Shown here piece after piece: positions 26,907-35,297 of a DNA stretch of 64,000 nt. Numbering within the stretch: position 1 is the stretch's first letter; every line of letters begins with the position of its first letter. Below the pieces are notes generated by a model that searched no databases, had not been told where the DNA came from, and saw nothing but the letters and a program-made list of their open reading frames with translations. Both the position numbers and the translations under genes were made by a program. This DNA comes from JAMXLO01 sp963832895 (GTDB lineage: Bacteria > Pseudomonadota > Alphaproteobacteria > Acetobacterales > Acetobacteraceae): contig CAWHVQ010000012.1 of assembly GCA_963832895.1 (NCBI GenBank), forward strand, positions 62,001 through 126,000, given 5' to 3'.

Positions 26907-27824
26907 ATGCGGATCGCCATCATAGGCCAGCAGGATTTCGGCAAGGCAACGCTGGAGGCGTTCCTTAGCCGCGGCGATACGGTCGCGGCGGTGTTTTGCG
27001 CGCCGGAGAAGGGACGCCCAGACCCGCTGCGCGTCGCGGCCGAGGAACACGGCGTGCCGGTCCATCAATTTCCGAAACTCACCGATCCGGCGGCGATCGA
27101 GGCGATGCGCGCGGCGAATGCCGAGGTCGGCGTGATGGCCTATGTCACGCAGTTCGCGCCGCAGGACTTCTGCAACATCCCGAAGTTCGGCACGATCCAG
27201 TTCCACCCCAGCCTGCTGCCGCTGCACCGCGGCGCCTCGTCGATGAGCTGGGCGATCATCTGCGGGCGAACCGAGACCGGGTTCTCGATCTTCCGCCCGA
27301 CCGATGGGCTGGATGAAGGGCCGGTGATCCTGATGCGCTCCGTGCCGATCGAGCCGGAGGATACGTTGGGCTCGCTCTATTTCGGCAAGATCTTCCCGAT
27401 GGGCGTGGCCGGGCTTGTCGAGGTGGCGGAGCAGGTAGTGGCCGGCCGCGCGCCCGCCCTCGCGCAATACGAGCCGAATGCCGGCTACGAGGGCATCATC
27501 CGCGACGCGGAAACGCGCATCAACTGGGCGAACCACGTCGACATCATCTACAACCTCATCCGCGGTTGCGATCCCGCGCCAGGTGCCTGGACCATGGCGG
27601 ACGGCAAGAAGCTCTTCGTGTTCAACGCGACGAAGCGCATCGCGCGCACGTTCTCCGAGGTGAAGGGCAAGAAGCTCGGCGAGGTGGTGGGCATCAACAA
27701 CGGCGCGCTGCTGGTGCACGGGCAGGGCGGCTTCATTGAGATCGCCCGCGCGCGCCCCGACGGCGGCAGGAAGGGCGTCGCGGCCGACGCGGGCGTCGCG
27801 GTCGGCACGATCCTGGGAGGCTGA
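26907..27824 (+). CDS. Formyltransferase-family protein like the hydrolase domain of 10-formyl-THF dehydrogenase
   Basis: A 305-residue protein. Residues 1-200 are a formyl-transferase N-terminal fold with FHPSLLPLHRGASSMSWAI near residue 98 and TDGLDEGPVIL near residue 133; the rest is the matching C-terminal domain (GYEGIIRDAETRINW, NLIRGCDPAPGAWT). The HPSLLP-HRGAS, GFSIF and RG-x-x-PGAWT segments match the N-terminal hydrolase domain of ALDH1L1-type 10-formyltetrahydrofolate dehydrogenase better than methionyl-tRNA formyltransferase. The usual Asn two residues before the catalytic His is Gln here. It may release formate from 10-formyl-THF or transfer formyl groups; no dehydrogenase domain is attached. 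Confidence 0.78.
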   Translation: MRIAIIGQQDFGKATLEAFLSRGDTVAAVFCAPEKGRPDPLRVAAEEHGVPVHQFPKLTDPAAIEAMRAANAEVGVMAYVTQFAPQDFCNIPKFGTIQFHPSLLPLHRGASSMSWAIICGRTETGFSIFRPTDGLDEGPVILMRSVPIEPEDTLGSLYFGKIFPMGVAGLVEVAEQVVAGRAPALAQYEPNAGYEGIIRDAETRINWANHVDIIYNLIRGCDPAPGAWTMADGKKLFVFNATKRIARTFSEVKGKKLGEVVGINNGALLVHGQGGFIEIARARPDGGRKGVAADAGVAVGTILGG

Positions 27825-27834
27825 CGCGAGGTGA

Positions 27835-27855
27835 GGGCGGGCAGTTGGCCCGCCC
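27835..27855. terminator. Bidirectional hairpin terminator between convergent genes
   Basis: GGGCGGGC at 27835-27842 pairs with GCCCGCCC at 27848-27855 around a 5-base loop, a perfect 8-bp GC stem. A T-rich tract (GTCTTCTTGTT) follows on the plus strand. It sits in the 54-base gap between the formyltransferase-like gene and the convergent ammonium transporter, so it likely ends both transcripts. Confidence 0.65.
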
Positions 27856-27878
27856 CCGAGGTGTCTTCTTGTTAGGTG

Positions 27879-29201
27879 TTATTCGCCTTCGACACCGATC
27901 GCGTAGGCGGTCTCACCGTGCACGGCGTCATCACCCACCCGCAGCATCGCGTCGTCCATCCGCAGCGGGGTGAAGAACGAGATCACCTTGAGGATGATGG
28001 CCGTCGCGATGACGTTGTAAACGATGATGAAGACCGCGCCGTAGAACTGCAGCAACAGCTGGTGGCCCCCATCGCCATAGAGCAGGCCAGTGGTGCTGAC
28101 GCCTGGCGCGTCCTTTTCGGTGCCGATGTATTCCAGCATGTCTGGGCAGGCCAGGACGCCGGTCAGCAGGCCACCGGTTATGGCGGCGATGCCGTGCGTC
28201 GAAAACACGCTCAGCGTATCGTCCACCCGCATCATCAGCTTGGTCTTTTGCAGCCAGTTCATGCTCATCCAGGGGATGATGCCGGCGGCGACGCCGATGA
28301 CGATGGCGCCCCAGCCATTCACGTAGCCCGCTGCCGGCGTAATGGCGACCAGTCCGGCGATCATGCCGTTGACGGCGCCTATGACCGACGGCTTGCCGTA
28401 GGACATCTTGTCGAGCAGGGTCCAGACGAGAACGGCGCACGCGGTGGCGGTGTTGGTGTTCAATACCGCGGCCCCAGCATCGGCGTTGGCGAAGTAGGGA
28501 TCACCGCCGTTAAACCCATTCCAGCCAAGCCACAGGATTCCGGCCCCGACCAACGTGATCAGCAGGCTGTTGGGTGGGAAATGCGTGCGATCCTGATCGA
28601 GGCGCGGGCCGACCATGGCGGCGGCAACGAAGCCCGAACTGGCGGCGGCAAGATGGATGACGTAGCCGCCTGAGAAGTCGACCACCCCCATGCCGGCGAG
28701 CCACCCGCCACCCCACAGGCTGAAAGCCCCCACGGTATAGACCAGGGTCATCCAGATTGGGCAGAAGAACACCCAGGCTCGGAAATTCATGCGTCCGAGC
28801 ACTGATCCCGCAAGGATGATTACGGTGATCGCCGCGAACACGAACTGGAAGTAGACCAGGGTTGCCATCGGGAAGGCCATTTCCGGCATGCCCGACGCGG
28901 CGGCAGGGATGGTTGCCTGGCCGATACTGAATGCGGCCGACAGCGCGGGCATTGGCGTGCCAAGGAAGGGGAACCATTGCGGCCCGAATGCCATGTTGTA
29001 GTCGAATAGGACCCAGACGACGAGGACGGAGGCGAATGCGTAGATCGACATGAATGCCGAGTTGATCGCCCATTTCTTCTTAACGATGCCGCCATACAGG
29101 ACTGTAAGGCCGGGGACACTTTGTAGCGCTACAAACGTAGCTGCAGCCAATTGCCAGGCGTTATCGCCGGTATCGAGCCATTTTGGTGACGGTACGAGCA
29201 T
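27879..29201 (-). CDS. amt: Ammonium transporter (Amt family)
   Basis: A 440-residue inner-membrane ammonium channel with about eleven hydrophobic helices. Family signatures are AWQLAAATFVALQSVPGLTVLYGGIVKKK at the N-terminus, DFSGGYVIHLAAASSGFVAA (the periplasmic-vestibule Asp and first pore His) near residue 165, GAGILWLGWNGFNGG, and FSTHGIAAITGGLLTGVLA with the second pore His near residue 325. The start is ATG 29201 with GGGGGAG upstream. No glnK is adjacent. A sigma-54-type promoter candidate lies upstream, which fits nitrogen control. Confidence 0.92.
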   Translation of the reverse strand: MLVPSPKWLDTGDNAWQLAAATFVALQSVPGLTVLYGGIVKKKWAINSAFMSIYAFASVLVVWVLFDYNMAFGPQWFPFLGTPMPALSAAFSIGQATIPAAASGMPEMAFPMATLVYFQFVFAAITVIILAGSVLGRMNFRAWVFFCPIWMTLVYTVGAFSLWGGGWLAGMGVVDFSGGYVIHLAAASSGFVAAAMVGPRLDQDRTHFPPNSLLITLVGAGILWLGWNGFNGGDPYFANADAGAAVLNTNTATACAVLVWTLLDKMSYGKPSVIGAVNGMIAGLVAITPAAGYVNGWGAIVIGVAAGIIPWMSMNWLQKTKLMMRVDDTLSVFSTHGIAAITGGLLTGVLACPDMLEYIGTEKDAPGVSTTGLLYGDGGHQLLLQFYGAVFIIVYNVIATAIILKVISFFTPLRMDDAMLRVGDDAVHGETAYAIGVEGE

Positions 29202-29306
29202 AGGTTTCTCCCCCGAAATGGGTTTTTTCCGATGACGCCGCCACCAGACACCAGTCTCCAACGGGGGACCGGTATCAGCGACCGACGTCAAGGTGTGCGG
29301 GCTCAA

Positions 29307-29321
29307 GCAAGATATATGCCG
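29307..29321 (-). promoter_or_regulatory. Candidate sigma-54 promoter of the ammonium transporter gene
   Basis: On the minus strand CGGCATATATCTTGC has the GG-N10-GC spacing of RpoN promoters and matches TGGCAC-N5-TTGC at eight of ten positions. Transcription would begin near 29295, giving a leader of about 95 bases before the amt ATG. RpoN/NtrC control of amt is known in many Proteobacteria. No clear NtrC site was found. Confidence 0.45.
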
Positions 29322-29641
29322 TATATATGGCCGCGTCGGTTCGCTGCCCTGCGGCCGACGCGCCAACAGCGACTCAGCGGTAAGTGGCCTGTCCGAGCAC
29401 CCCTCGGAGATTGTATTTCTTGCAAGATTCTCTCGCGAAGGTTGATTGCCGCGGCGCTCGACGTTGGCTGCTTCGGGCGTCGCAGACGCTGTGATCCCAG
29501 CGAAGATCACCAAAGCGGCGCATTGCATAACGCTTGGGCAATGGTGGCGCTGTTGGGCCGCAACACGAAAGCGGGCGACACACTTTGCAACGTCAAGAAA
29601 ACTTGGCTATGGGGGGCGCGCGAGGCCTCGCAGATGATATC

Positions 29642-29971
29642 ATGCTCCTGACCCGGCACGTCGTTGCTGTGATCGCCGCGCTGGCAACATGCAGTGCGAC
29701 TTCTTCCGCTGACGGACAGCCTCAGGCACGGGCGCTGGTGGTCACTTGCATCAATCGAGCCAGCGGCACGACCTGGCAGATCGACATCGACTACGGCCGC
29801 GCGACGGTGGACGCCAATCCGGCGCGGGTCAGTGCCGGCGAAATCTCCTGGCATGACGCCAAGGATGGCGGCAACTACACGCTCGACCGCGGTTCCGGCG
29901 ATCTGACGGAGGTTGTGGCGTCCAGCACCGGCGGCTATTTCCTGCACCATCGCTGCGCGCTGCCGCCTTGA
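29642..29971 (+). CDS. Small exported hypothetical protein
   Basis: A 109-residue protein beginning at ATG 29642. A signal peptide is evident (HVVAVIAALATCSATSSADG, residues 6-25), and the mature part has two cysteines (VVTCIN, HHRCALP) that could form a disulfide. The rest (TWQIDIDYGRATVDANPARVSAGEISW) is a beta-rich short domain. I do not recognise the family. It lies 25 bases upstream of the kinase-phosphatase gene and is probably co-transcribed with it. The 440 bases between it and amt hold no other gene. Confidence 0.6.
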   Translation: MLLTRHVVAVIAALATCSATSSADGQPQARALVVTCINRASGTTWQIDIDYGRATVDANPARVSAGEISWHDAKDGGNYTLDRGSGDLTEVVASSTGGYFLHHRCALPP

Positions 29972-29996
29972 ACCTCGGGCGCGCGGGGCGAGCGAG

Positions 29997-31700
29997 ATGA
30001 GTGACGATCTTGCGACGCCTCGGGCGAGCATCGGCTACTTCTCAGCGACGGGTCCACGTCCGCGCAATGAGGATTTTGCCGGCGCCGTGCTTGGCTCGGA
30101 GCTTGCCATGGAGCGGCGCGATGTGGCCGCCGCCATTGCTGATGGCATCGGCGGGGCCAAAGGCGGCCGTGTGGCGGCAGAGACGGCGGTGCGAGGCTTT
30201 CTCGACGGCTTCTGGGATGTGCCCGAGACCATGGAGGTGCGTCGGGCCGGGGCCCGCATCCTCGACGCGCTCAACTCCTGGGTTCACTCCCAAGGGCAGC
30301 AGGACACGCGCCTTGTCGGCATGGGCTGCACGTTCACCGCGTTGGTCCTGCGTGGCCGTCTCGCGCATCTGCTGCATGTCGGTGACACGCGAGCCTACCG
30401 GCTGAGCGGCGACCGCCTGATGCGCCTCACCGCCGACCACGTGCGCGAGGGCAGTGCGAATTCGCCCGTGCTCACTCGTGCACTGGGGATCGAAGCGGAG
30501 CTTCGCCTGGACTACACCAGCCAGCCGATTGCGCTACACGATCGCTTCCTGCTGTGCACCGACGGGGTGCATGGCTCCCTGGTGGACGAGAGCATCGCCG
30601 ATATCCTGCGGGTACGCTCGGCGCCCGCAGATACCAGCCGAGCGCTGGTCGATGCGGCACTCGAGGCCGGCAGCACCGACAACTGCACCGCGCTCGTGCT
30701 GGACGTTGTCGCACTCCCGACGGCGCGCTCCGATGATGTCGGCACCGCCATCATGCGCCTGCCGCTGATTCCTGTGCCGCAGGTCGGCGACACGGTGGAT
30801 GGCTTTGTGCTGAGCGCACTGGTGTCCGACGGCCGATACAGCCGCCTGTTCGGTGCGATTGACGAGGTGGACGGCGGTACGGTGGTGCTGAAGTTCCCCA
30901 AACCGCAGGTTGCCGCGGTCGCCACCTTCCACGCCGCCTTTGTGCGCGAGGCATGGGTCGGCACACGGGTCACCAGTCCATGGGTTGCGCATGTGATCGA
31001 GTTGCCGCCGGAGCGGCAAACCTGCCTTTATACCGTCATGCCGCTCTACACCGGGGAGCTGCTGGAGACCCGCATCGCGCGCGCACCACGCGTGGGCATG
31101 GAGGAGGGCCGCAACATCGCGATCAGGCTTGCGCGTGCAGCGGCGGCGCTGCATCGCGTCGGCATCATTCATCGCGACATCAAGCCGGACAACGTGATGC
31201 TGGAGTCGGGCGGATCGCTCAAGCTCCTCGATCTGGGCGTGGTGCGCCTGCCGGGGCTGGAGGACTTCCCGCCTGAAGCGATACCAGGCACGACCGCTTA
31301 CATGGCGCCGGAAATGTTCACGGGCGAAGCCGGCAATGCAGCAACCGACATCTACGCGCTGGGCGTGACTCTGTTCCGTAGTTTCACCGGCGAGTTCCCT
31401 TACGGAAATCCGGACGCGATCACCCCACCGCGCTTGGAGAGGCCGAAGGATATCGCAATCCTTCGCCCTGACCTGCCGGCCTGGCTGCAAGCTGCGCTGG
31501 GCCGCGCGATCGCGCTCGATCCCGCCGGGCGGTTCGCCGACATGGCGGAGTTCGCCGGTGAGTTCGAGGCGGGTCCATTGCACGCGCCCCCACCGGTGCG
31601 CCGACCGCTCACATTGTATGAGCGTGCACCGGTTCGCTTCTGGCAAGTGGTGGCCGGACTGCTTGTACTGGCACTGGTGGCATCACTGGTGTGGAAGTAG
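29997..31700 (+). CDS. Bifunctional PP2C phosphatase / Ser-Thr protein kinase
   Basis: A 567-residue fusion. Residues about 8-245 are a PP2C phosphatase with the metal-binding acids in RPRNEDFAGA, AIADGIGGAKGG, CTDGVHGSL and DNCTALVLD. Residues about 265-520 are a Hanks-type kinase: VVLKFPKPQ (ATP Lys), HRDIKPDNVML with His392, Asp394 and Lys396, DLGVVRL in place of DFG, and PGTTAYMAPEM. A single hydrophobic helix ends the protein (WQVVAGLLVLALVASLVWK), so it is tail-anchored with both domains in the cytoplasm. One protein can thus add and remove phosphate. Targets are unknown; fusions of this kind often sit near nitrogen-transport genes, and amt is close by. Confidence 0.88.
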   Translation: MSDDLATPRASIGYFSATGPRPRNEDFAGAVLGSELAMERRDVAAAIADGIGGAKGGRVAAETAVRGFLDGFWDVPETMEVRRAGARILDALNSWVHSQGQQDTRLVGMGCTFTALVLRGRLAHLLHVGDTRAYRLSGDRLMRLTADHVREGSANSPVLTRALGIEAELRLDYTSQPIALHDRFLLCTDGVHGSLVDESIADILRVRSAPADTSRALVDAALEAGSTDNCTALVLDVVALPTARSDDVGTAIMRLPLIPVPQVGDTVDGFVLSALVSDGRYSRLFGAIDEVDGGTVVLKFPKPQVAAVATFHAAFVREAWVGTRVTSPWVAHVIELPPERQTCLYTVMPLYTGELLETRIARAPRVGMEEGRNIAIRLARAAAALHRVGIIHRDIKPDNVMLESGGSLKLLDLGVVRLPGLEDFPPEAIPGTTAYMAPEMFTGEAGNAATDIYALGVTLFRSFTGEFPYGNPDAITPPRLERPKDIAILRPDLPAWLQAALGRAIALDPAGRFADMAEFAGEFEAGPLHAPPPVRRPLTLYERAPVRFWQVVAGLLVLALVASLVWK

Positions 31701-31898
31701 CCGACGGAGGCGCGATGGGTCGGCGTGGAGGGTGCGCTTCGCTGCTGCTGTCCGAGGCCTATCCGGCCGGCACAGCAAGCAGGCCGCCAATAGCCACGCC
31801 GAGGACAGCACCCGAATAACCCACGCCGCCAACGACACGATCGTCCGCAATATCTCAAGCAATCTGTCTGTCCGTTCATGACCGGCGGGGAGCAAGCC

Positions 31899-34800
31899 CT
31901 AACTGTTGGAGCTGTCGTCGAACCCGTTGCCGAGGACCGCAAGCAAGCCTTGCGGTTCGGTGCTCTTGCCCTGGCGCTCCCATAGTCGCGCGAGACTCTT
32001 GGCCGCGCGGAATTCGAATCGCCTCGCCGACTGACTGCGGGCTGCTTCGATGGCCCGGGTAAAGGCCGCTTCGGCCGCCGCGGTATCAGGGGCATGGGAC
32101 CCGAGCATGATTTCGCCATGCACGCTGTGCGTTTCGGCAAGGTACCAGCGCTGCCCAGCCGCGCTCATTTTGGCCAGTTCAGCGTCGATAGTCGCAACTG
32201 CAGCGTCGTAGCGACCCGCCTCGGCCTGCGTCTCGGCAAGCAGTACACCGCATAGCGGCGTGAAAGTCGCGATGCCTTCCTTGCACATCAGTCCGAGACC
32301 ATGACGCATCTGCGCCGTACCCGCGTCACGATCGCCGGCGTGCCAAAGCAGCCAGCCCTCGTGAAATGTACCAAATGCGAGCCACATGGGCATAGCGTGC
32401 TCGCGAGCCAGCTCAAGGTAGGCGCGGAGGGGAGGAGCGCTCCTCACGTGGTCGCGACGCATCATTTGGAAAAACGCGGCATGCAGATACGCGTACGCCA
32501 AGGTTGGAACATGCTCCGTCCGCACGGCATGGGTGATTGCCTGCTCGAGGTGACCGGCGGGGCTTCCGATCCCGAGTGGCCATAGGGTCAGGCCGAGGTA
32601 GGTCATGACAGGGACTGCCAGGTCCTGGCCAAAACGAAACGTCGAAGGACGATCTCGTTCAGCATCATAGTGACCGTAAGCACGTTCGAGATGCAGCCGC
32701 GCAGCGATGAATTCGCCCGCGAACCAGCACGTCATTCCGGCGATTCGGTGAGCAACTCCGGTTTCCGGCGGGTCGCGCCTTGTCTCGACACTGCGAAGGA
32801 AAGCGTCTGCAAGCTCCCGCATCGCGGGCAGATCTCCGCTGAGGAACATCCCGCTCCACAATCCATATTCGGCGGAGAATCGCTCCGGCACGTCCGGGAT
32901 CGTGCGTGCAATATCGCGAGCGCGTACGAAGGCGGCCTTCGTCTCCGGCGCAGCGAAGCCTCGGACAACTCGCAAAGCGTTGCCATAGCTTATCTGCAGT
33001 CGCAGGTGCGAGGTCCGCTGGTCCTCCGAGTCATCGAGGTCCTGCGACAGATCGAGCGCTTTCTCGAGGTGCGCGATTGCCTCGACAAAGGCGGATCGCT
33101 GCAATGCGAGGCTACCCGCCTTGCTCCACCACTCAACGGCAGCTTCGCTCAATCCGGCCTGGGTGAAGTGATACGCTACAACCTCGGGCTCTGTCTCAGC
33201 TCGTTCCGGAAGCTGATCGCGGACGGCTTCGGCGATGTTCCGGTGAAGCTGCAGACGAGGCGGCTTTGGCAGACTGGCATAGACAACGTCCCGCACCAGC
33301 GCGTGCTTAAACGTGTAGACTGCATCGGGTGGCACACCGCGCTGAAACAACAGTCCCGAGGCCGCCAACTGGTTCAATTCCCGCGTAAGGTTGGCGTCCG
33401 GCATATCCGCGGCGGATGCGAGCAGCGTATGGGAAAACTCGCGCCCTATCACCGAGCCGATCTGCGCGACGACCTTGGCCCCCGGCAACCGATCGAGGCG
33501 CGCCATCAGTGAGGCTTGCAGCGTATCGGGTATCGCGAGCGACACGGCCAGCGCATCGAGCTCAGGCGCTTCCAGCACCGCTCGGGTCAGCTCCTCGATG
33601 AACAGCGGGACGCCGTCGGACTGCAGTACGATCCGGTCCAGCAATGGCGATGACAGCACGCGGTGCTTCACGACCTGTGCGGCCAACGCTGTCGCATCGC
33701 GCCGGTCGAGCCGGCTCAGGGCCATCAGGCTCACGTTGGGAAGATCGAACCAGGGTGCCACGAAGTCAGGACGATAGGAGATGATCAGCAGGACAGGAAA
33801 TGCCGGCACCTGCTCGATCACCGCGTCCAGCAATTCGATCGATGTCGGATCCGACCAGTGCGCGTCCTCGAACAGGATCAGCACCGGCTCCCTGCGGGCG
33901 AGGTTCGCAAGCCGGTGCATCAACGCGGCGAATGTCCGCACCTTGCGCTGCTGTGGACTGAGTTCCGGGTCTGGATAGCGACCATTCGTCGGGATGGACA
34001 AAAGCGCCGCGAAAAGCGCCATGTCATCGGGCGTGGGCTGCGCGGGCGCCAGGGTTGCTTCGAGCTTGCGCAGACGGTCCTCCGCGCCCTCGCCACGTAT
34101 GAAGCCGGCCTCGCGTTCCATGCGTGCTGCGATCGGATAAAGCGGGCTGTCCTGATGATAGGGCGAGCAGAAATAGCGAAGGCTGAACCGCGCTTCGTCG
34201 GCCAGGCGCTCTTCGAGCGCGGCAAGCAGTCGCGACTTGCCGATGCCTGCCTCACCGGAGAGCAGCACGACGCGCCCCTCGCCGGTTTTCGATTGCCGCC
34301 ACCGACGCACCAGCAGGTCCAGTTCCTCGTCCCTGCCGATCAGTGGCGTGACAGTGCCCGCATAGACTGTCTCCGAGCGGCTCGCGGCACCGGTGGTGCC
34401 TCGTGCGCGCCAGGCGTGCACCGATCTGCTGAAGCCTTTGAGCGGGACTACACCCAGGTCCTCCAATTCAAACATCTGCCCGAGATGCGATCGGGTCTGC
34501 TCACTGATAACGACCGTATCGGGCTGGGCGAGCGCCTGCAGCCGCGCCGCCAGATTTGGCGTTTCTCCCACCGCGGTGACTGTCTGGGCAGCGCCGACAC
34601 CGATCAGGTCGCCCGTGACGACCAGGCCAGTGGCGATGCCGACGCGCACCGAAAGCTTGAGCGGACCTATTGCGTCGATGATCGCCAAACCTGCGCGCAC
34701 CGCGCTCTCGGCATGCGCCTCATCGGCATTCGGCCAGCCGAAATATGCCAATACGCCATCGCCGACGAAGCGGGCCACATAGCCCTGCTGGCTGGCGACC

Positions 34801-35165
34801 GCGGCTCCGACACGCGCCTGGTAAGTCGTGAGGATTTCCCGCAGATCCTCCGGATCGAGTCCGCTGGCAAGCGGCGTTGACCCCACGATGTCGCAGAACA
34901 GCACGGTGATCTGCCGCCGCTCGGCTGCGGATATCGACGGACGATGATCGCTGGAGGAAGTGGCACTCGGGAGCGACGTCTTGTCAGCACGCAGTGCGGC
35001 GATGGCATTCAACAGCCGACGCCGATGGCCGACCAGGGCGACACCAAGCTCTTTGAGGTCTTCGCCGGTCAGATCGGTCAGCAGTTCGGCGGTGACGCCA
35101 TTCTCGCGGAATGCCGCCTCGTAGCGGTCCAAACCAAGAGATCGCAGCCACTCCGCTACATCCAC
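31899..35165 (-). CDS. SAM-adenylate cyclase-AAA ATPase-TPR regulatory protein
   Basis: A 1088-residue multidomain protein. Residues 1-58 are a sterile-alpha-motif domain (VAEWLRSLGLDRYEAAFREN). Residues about 82-250 are a class III nucleotide cyclase domain (ITVLFCDIVGSTPLASGLDP, YVARFVGDGVLAYFGWP). Residues about 275-560 are an ATPase of the large STAND/AAA_16 type with Walker A SGEAGIGKSRLL, and the remainder is TPR-rich. The start is GTG 35165 with GGGGGAG at good spacing; TTG 35237 would add 24 residues. Such proteins are common in Alphaproteobacteria and are thought to make cAMP in response to unknown cues. The 200 bases downstream hold nothing recognised. Confidence 0.85.
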   Translation of the reverse strand: MDVAEWLRSLGLDRYEAAFRENGVTAELLTDLTGEDLKELGVALVGHRRRLLNAIAALRADKTSLPSATSSSDHRPSISAAERRQITVLFCDIVGSTPLASGLDPEDLREILTTYQARVGAAVASQQGYVARFVGDGVLAYFGWPNADEAHAESAVRAGLAIIDAIGPLKLSVRVGIATGLVVTGDLIGVGAAQTVTAVGETPNLAARLQALAQPDTVVISEQTRSHLGQMFELEDLGVVPLKGFSRSVHAWRARGTTGAASRSETVYAGTVTPLIGRDEELDLLVRRWRQSKTGEGRVVLLSGEAGIGKSRLLAALEERLADEARFSLRYFCSPYHQDSPLYPIAARMEREAGFIRGEGAEDRLRKLEATLAPAQPTPDDMALFAALLSIPTNGRYPDPELSPQQRKVRTFAALMHRLANLARREPVLILFEDAHWSDPTSIELLDAVIEQVPAFPVLLIISYRPDFVAPWFDLPNVSLMALSRLDRRDATALAAQVVKHRVLSSPLLDRIVLQSDGVPLFIEELTRAVLEAPELDALAVSLAIPDTLQASLMARLDRLPGAKVVAQIGSVIGREFSHTLLASAADMPDANLTRELNQLAASGLLFQRGVPPDAVYTFKHALVRDVVYASLPKPPRLQLHRNIAEAVRDQLPERAETEPEVVAYHFTQAGLSEAAVEWWSKAGSLALQRSAFVEAIAHLEKALDLSQDLDDSEDQRTSHLRLQISYGNALRVVRGFAAPETKAAFVRARDIARTIPDVPERFSAEYGLWSGMFLSGDLPAMRELADAFLRSVETRRDPPETGVAHRIAGMTCWFAGEFIAARLHLERAYGHYDAERDRPSTFRFGQDLAVPVMTYLGLTLWPLGIGSPAGHLEQAITHAVRTEHVPTLAYAYLHAAFFQMMRRDHVRSAPPLRAYLELAREHAMPMWLAFGTFHEGWLLWHAGDRDAGTAQMRHGLGLMCKEGIATFTPLCGVLLAETQAEAGRYDAAVATIDAELAKMSAAGQRWYLAETHSVHGEIMLGSHAPDTAAAEAAFTRAIEAARSQSARRFEFRAAKSLARLWERQGKSTEPQGLLAVLGNGFDDSSNS

Positions 35166-35297
35166 CGCCGCTCCCCCGGCCAGTGGCAGTTGAGACGAAA
35201 TCCTGTCTCCGTGGACCGGCCTTGTCCAGAAGCTCAATGATTGACTGGCATGCCGGTCGCGGCCGTGGCTGTGAAGTGCGTCACAGCTTTGTCGTGT

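Noticed and set aside
31701..31898. A short hydrophobic minus-strand frame between the kinase and the cyclase gene
   Set aside because: It is interrupted, lacks a clear start and gives different hydrophobic text in several frames, so it cannot be supported.
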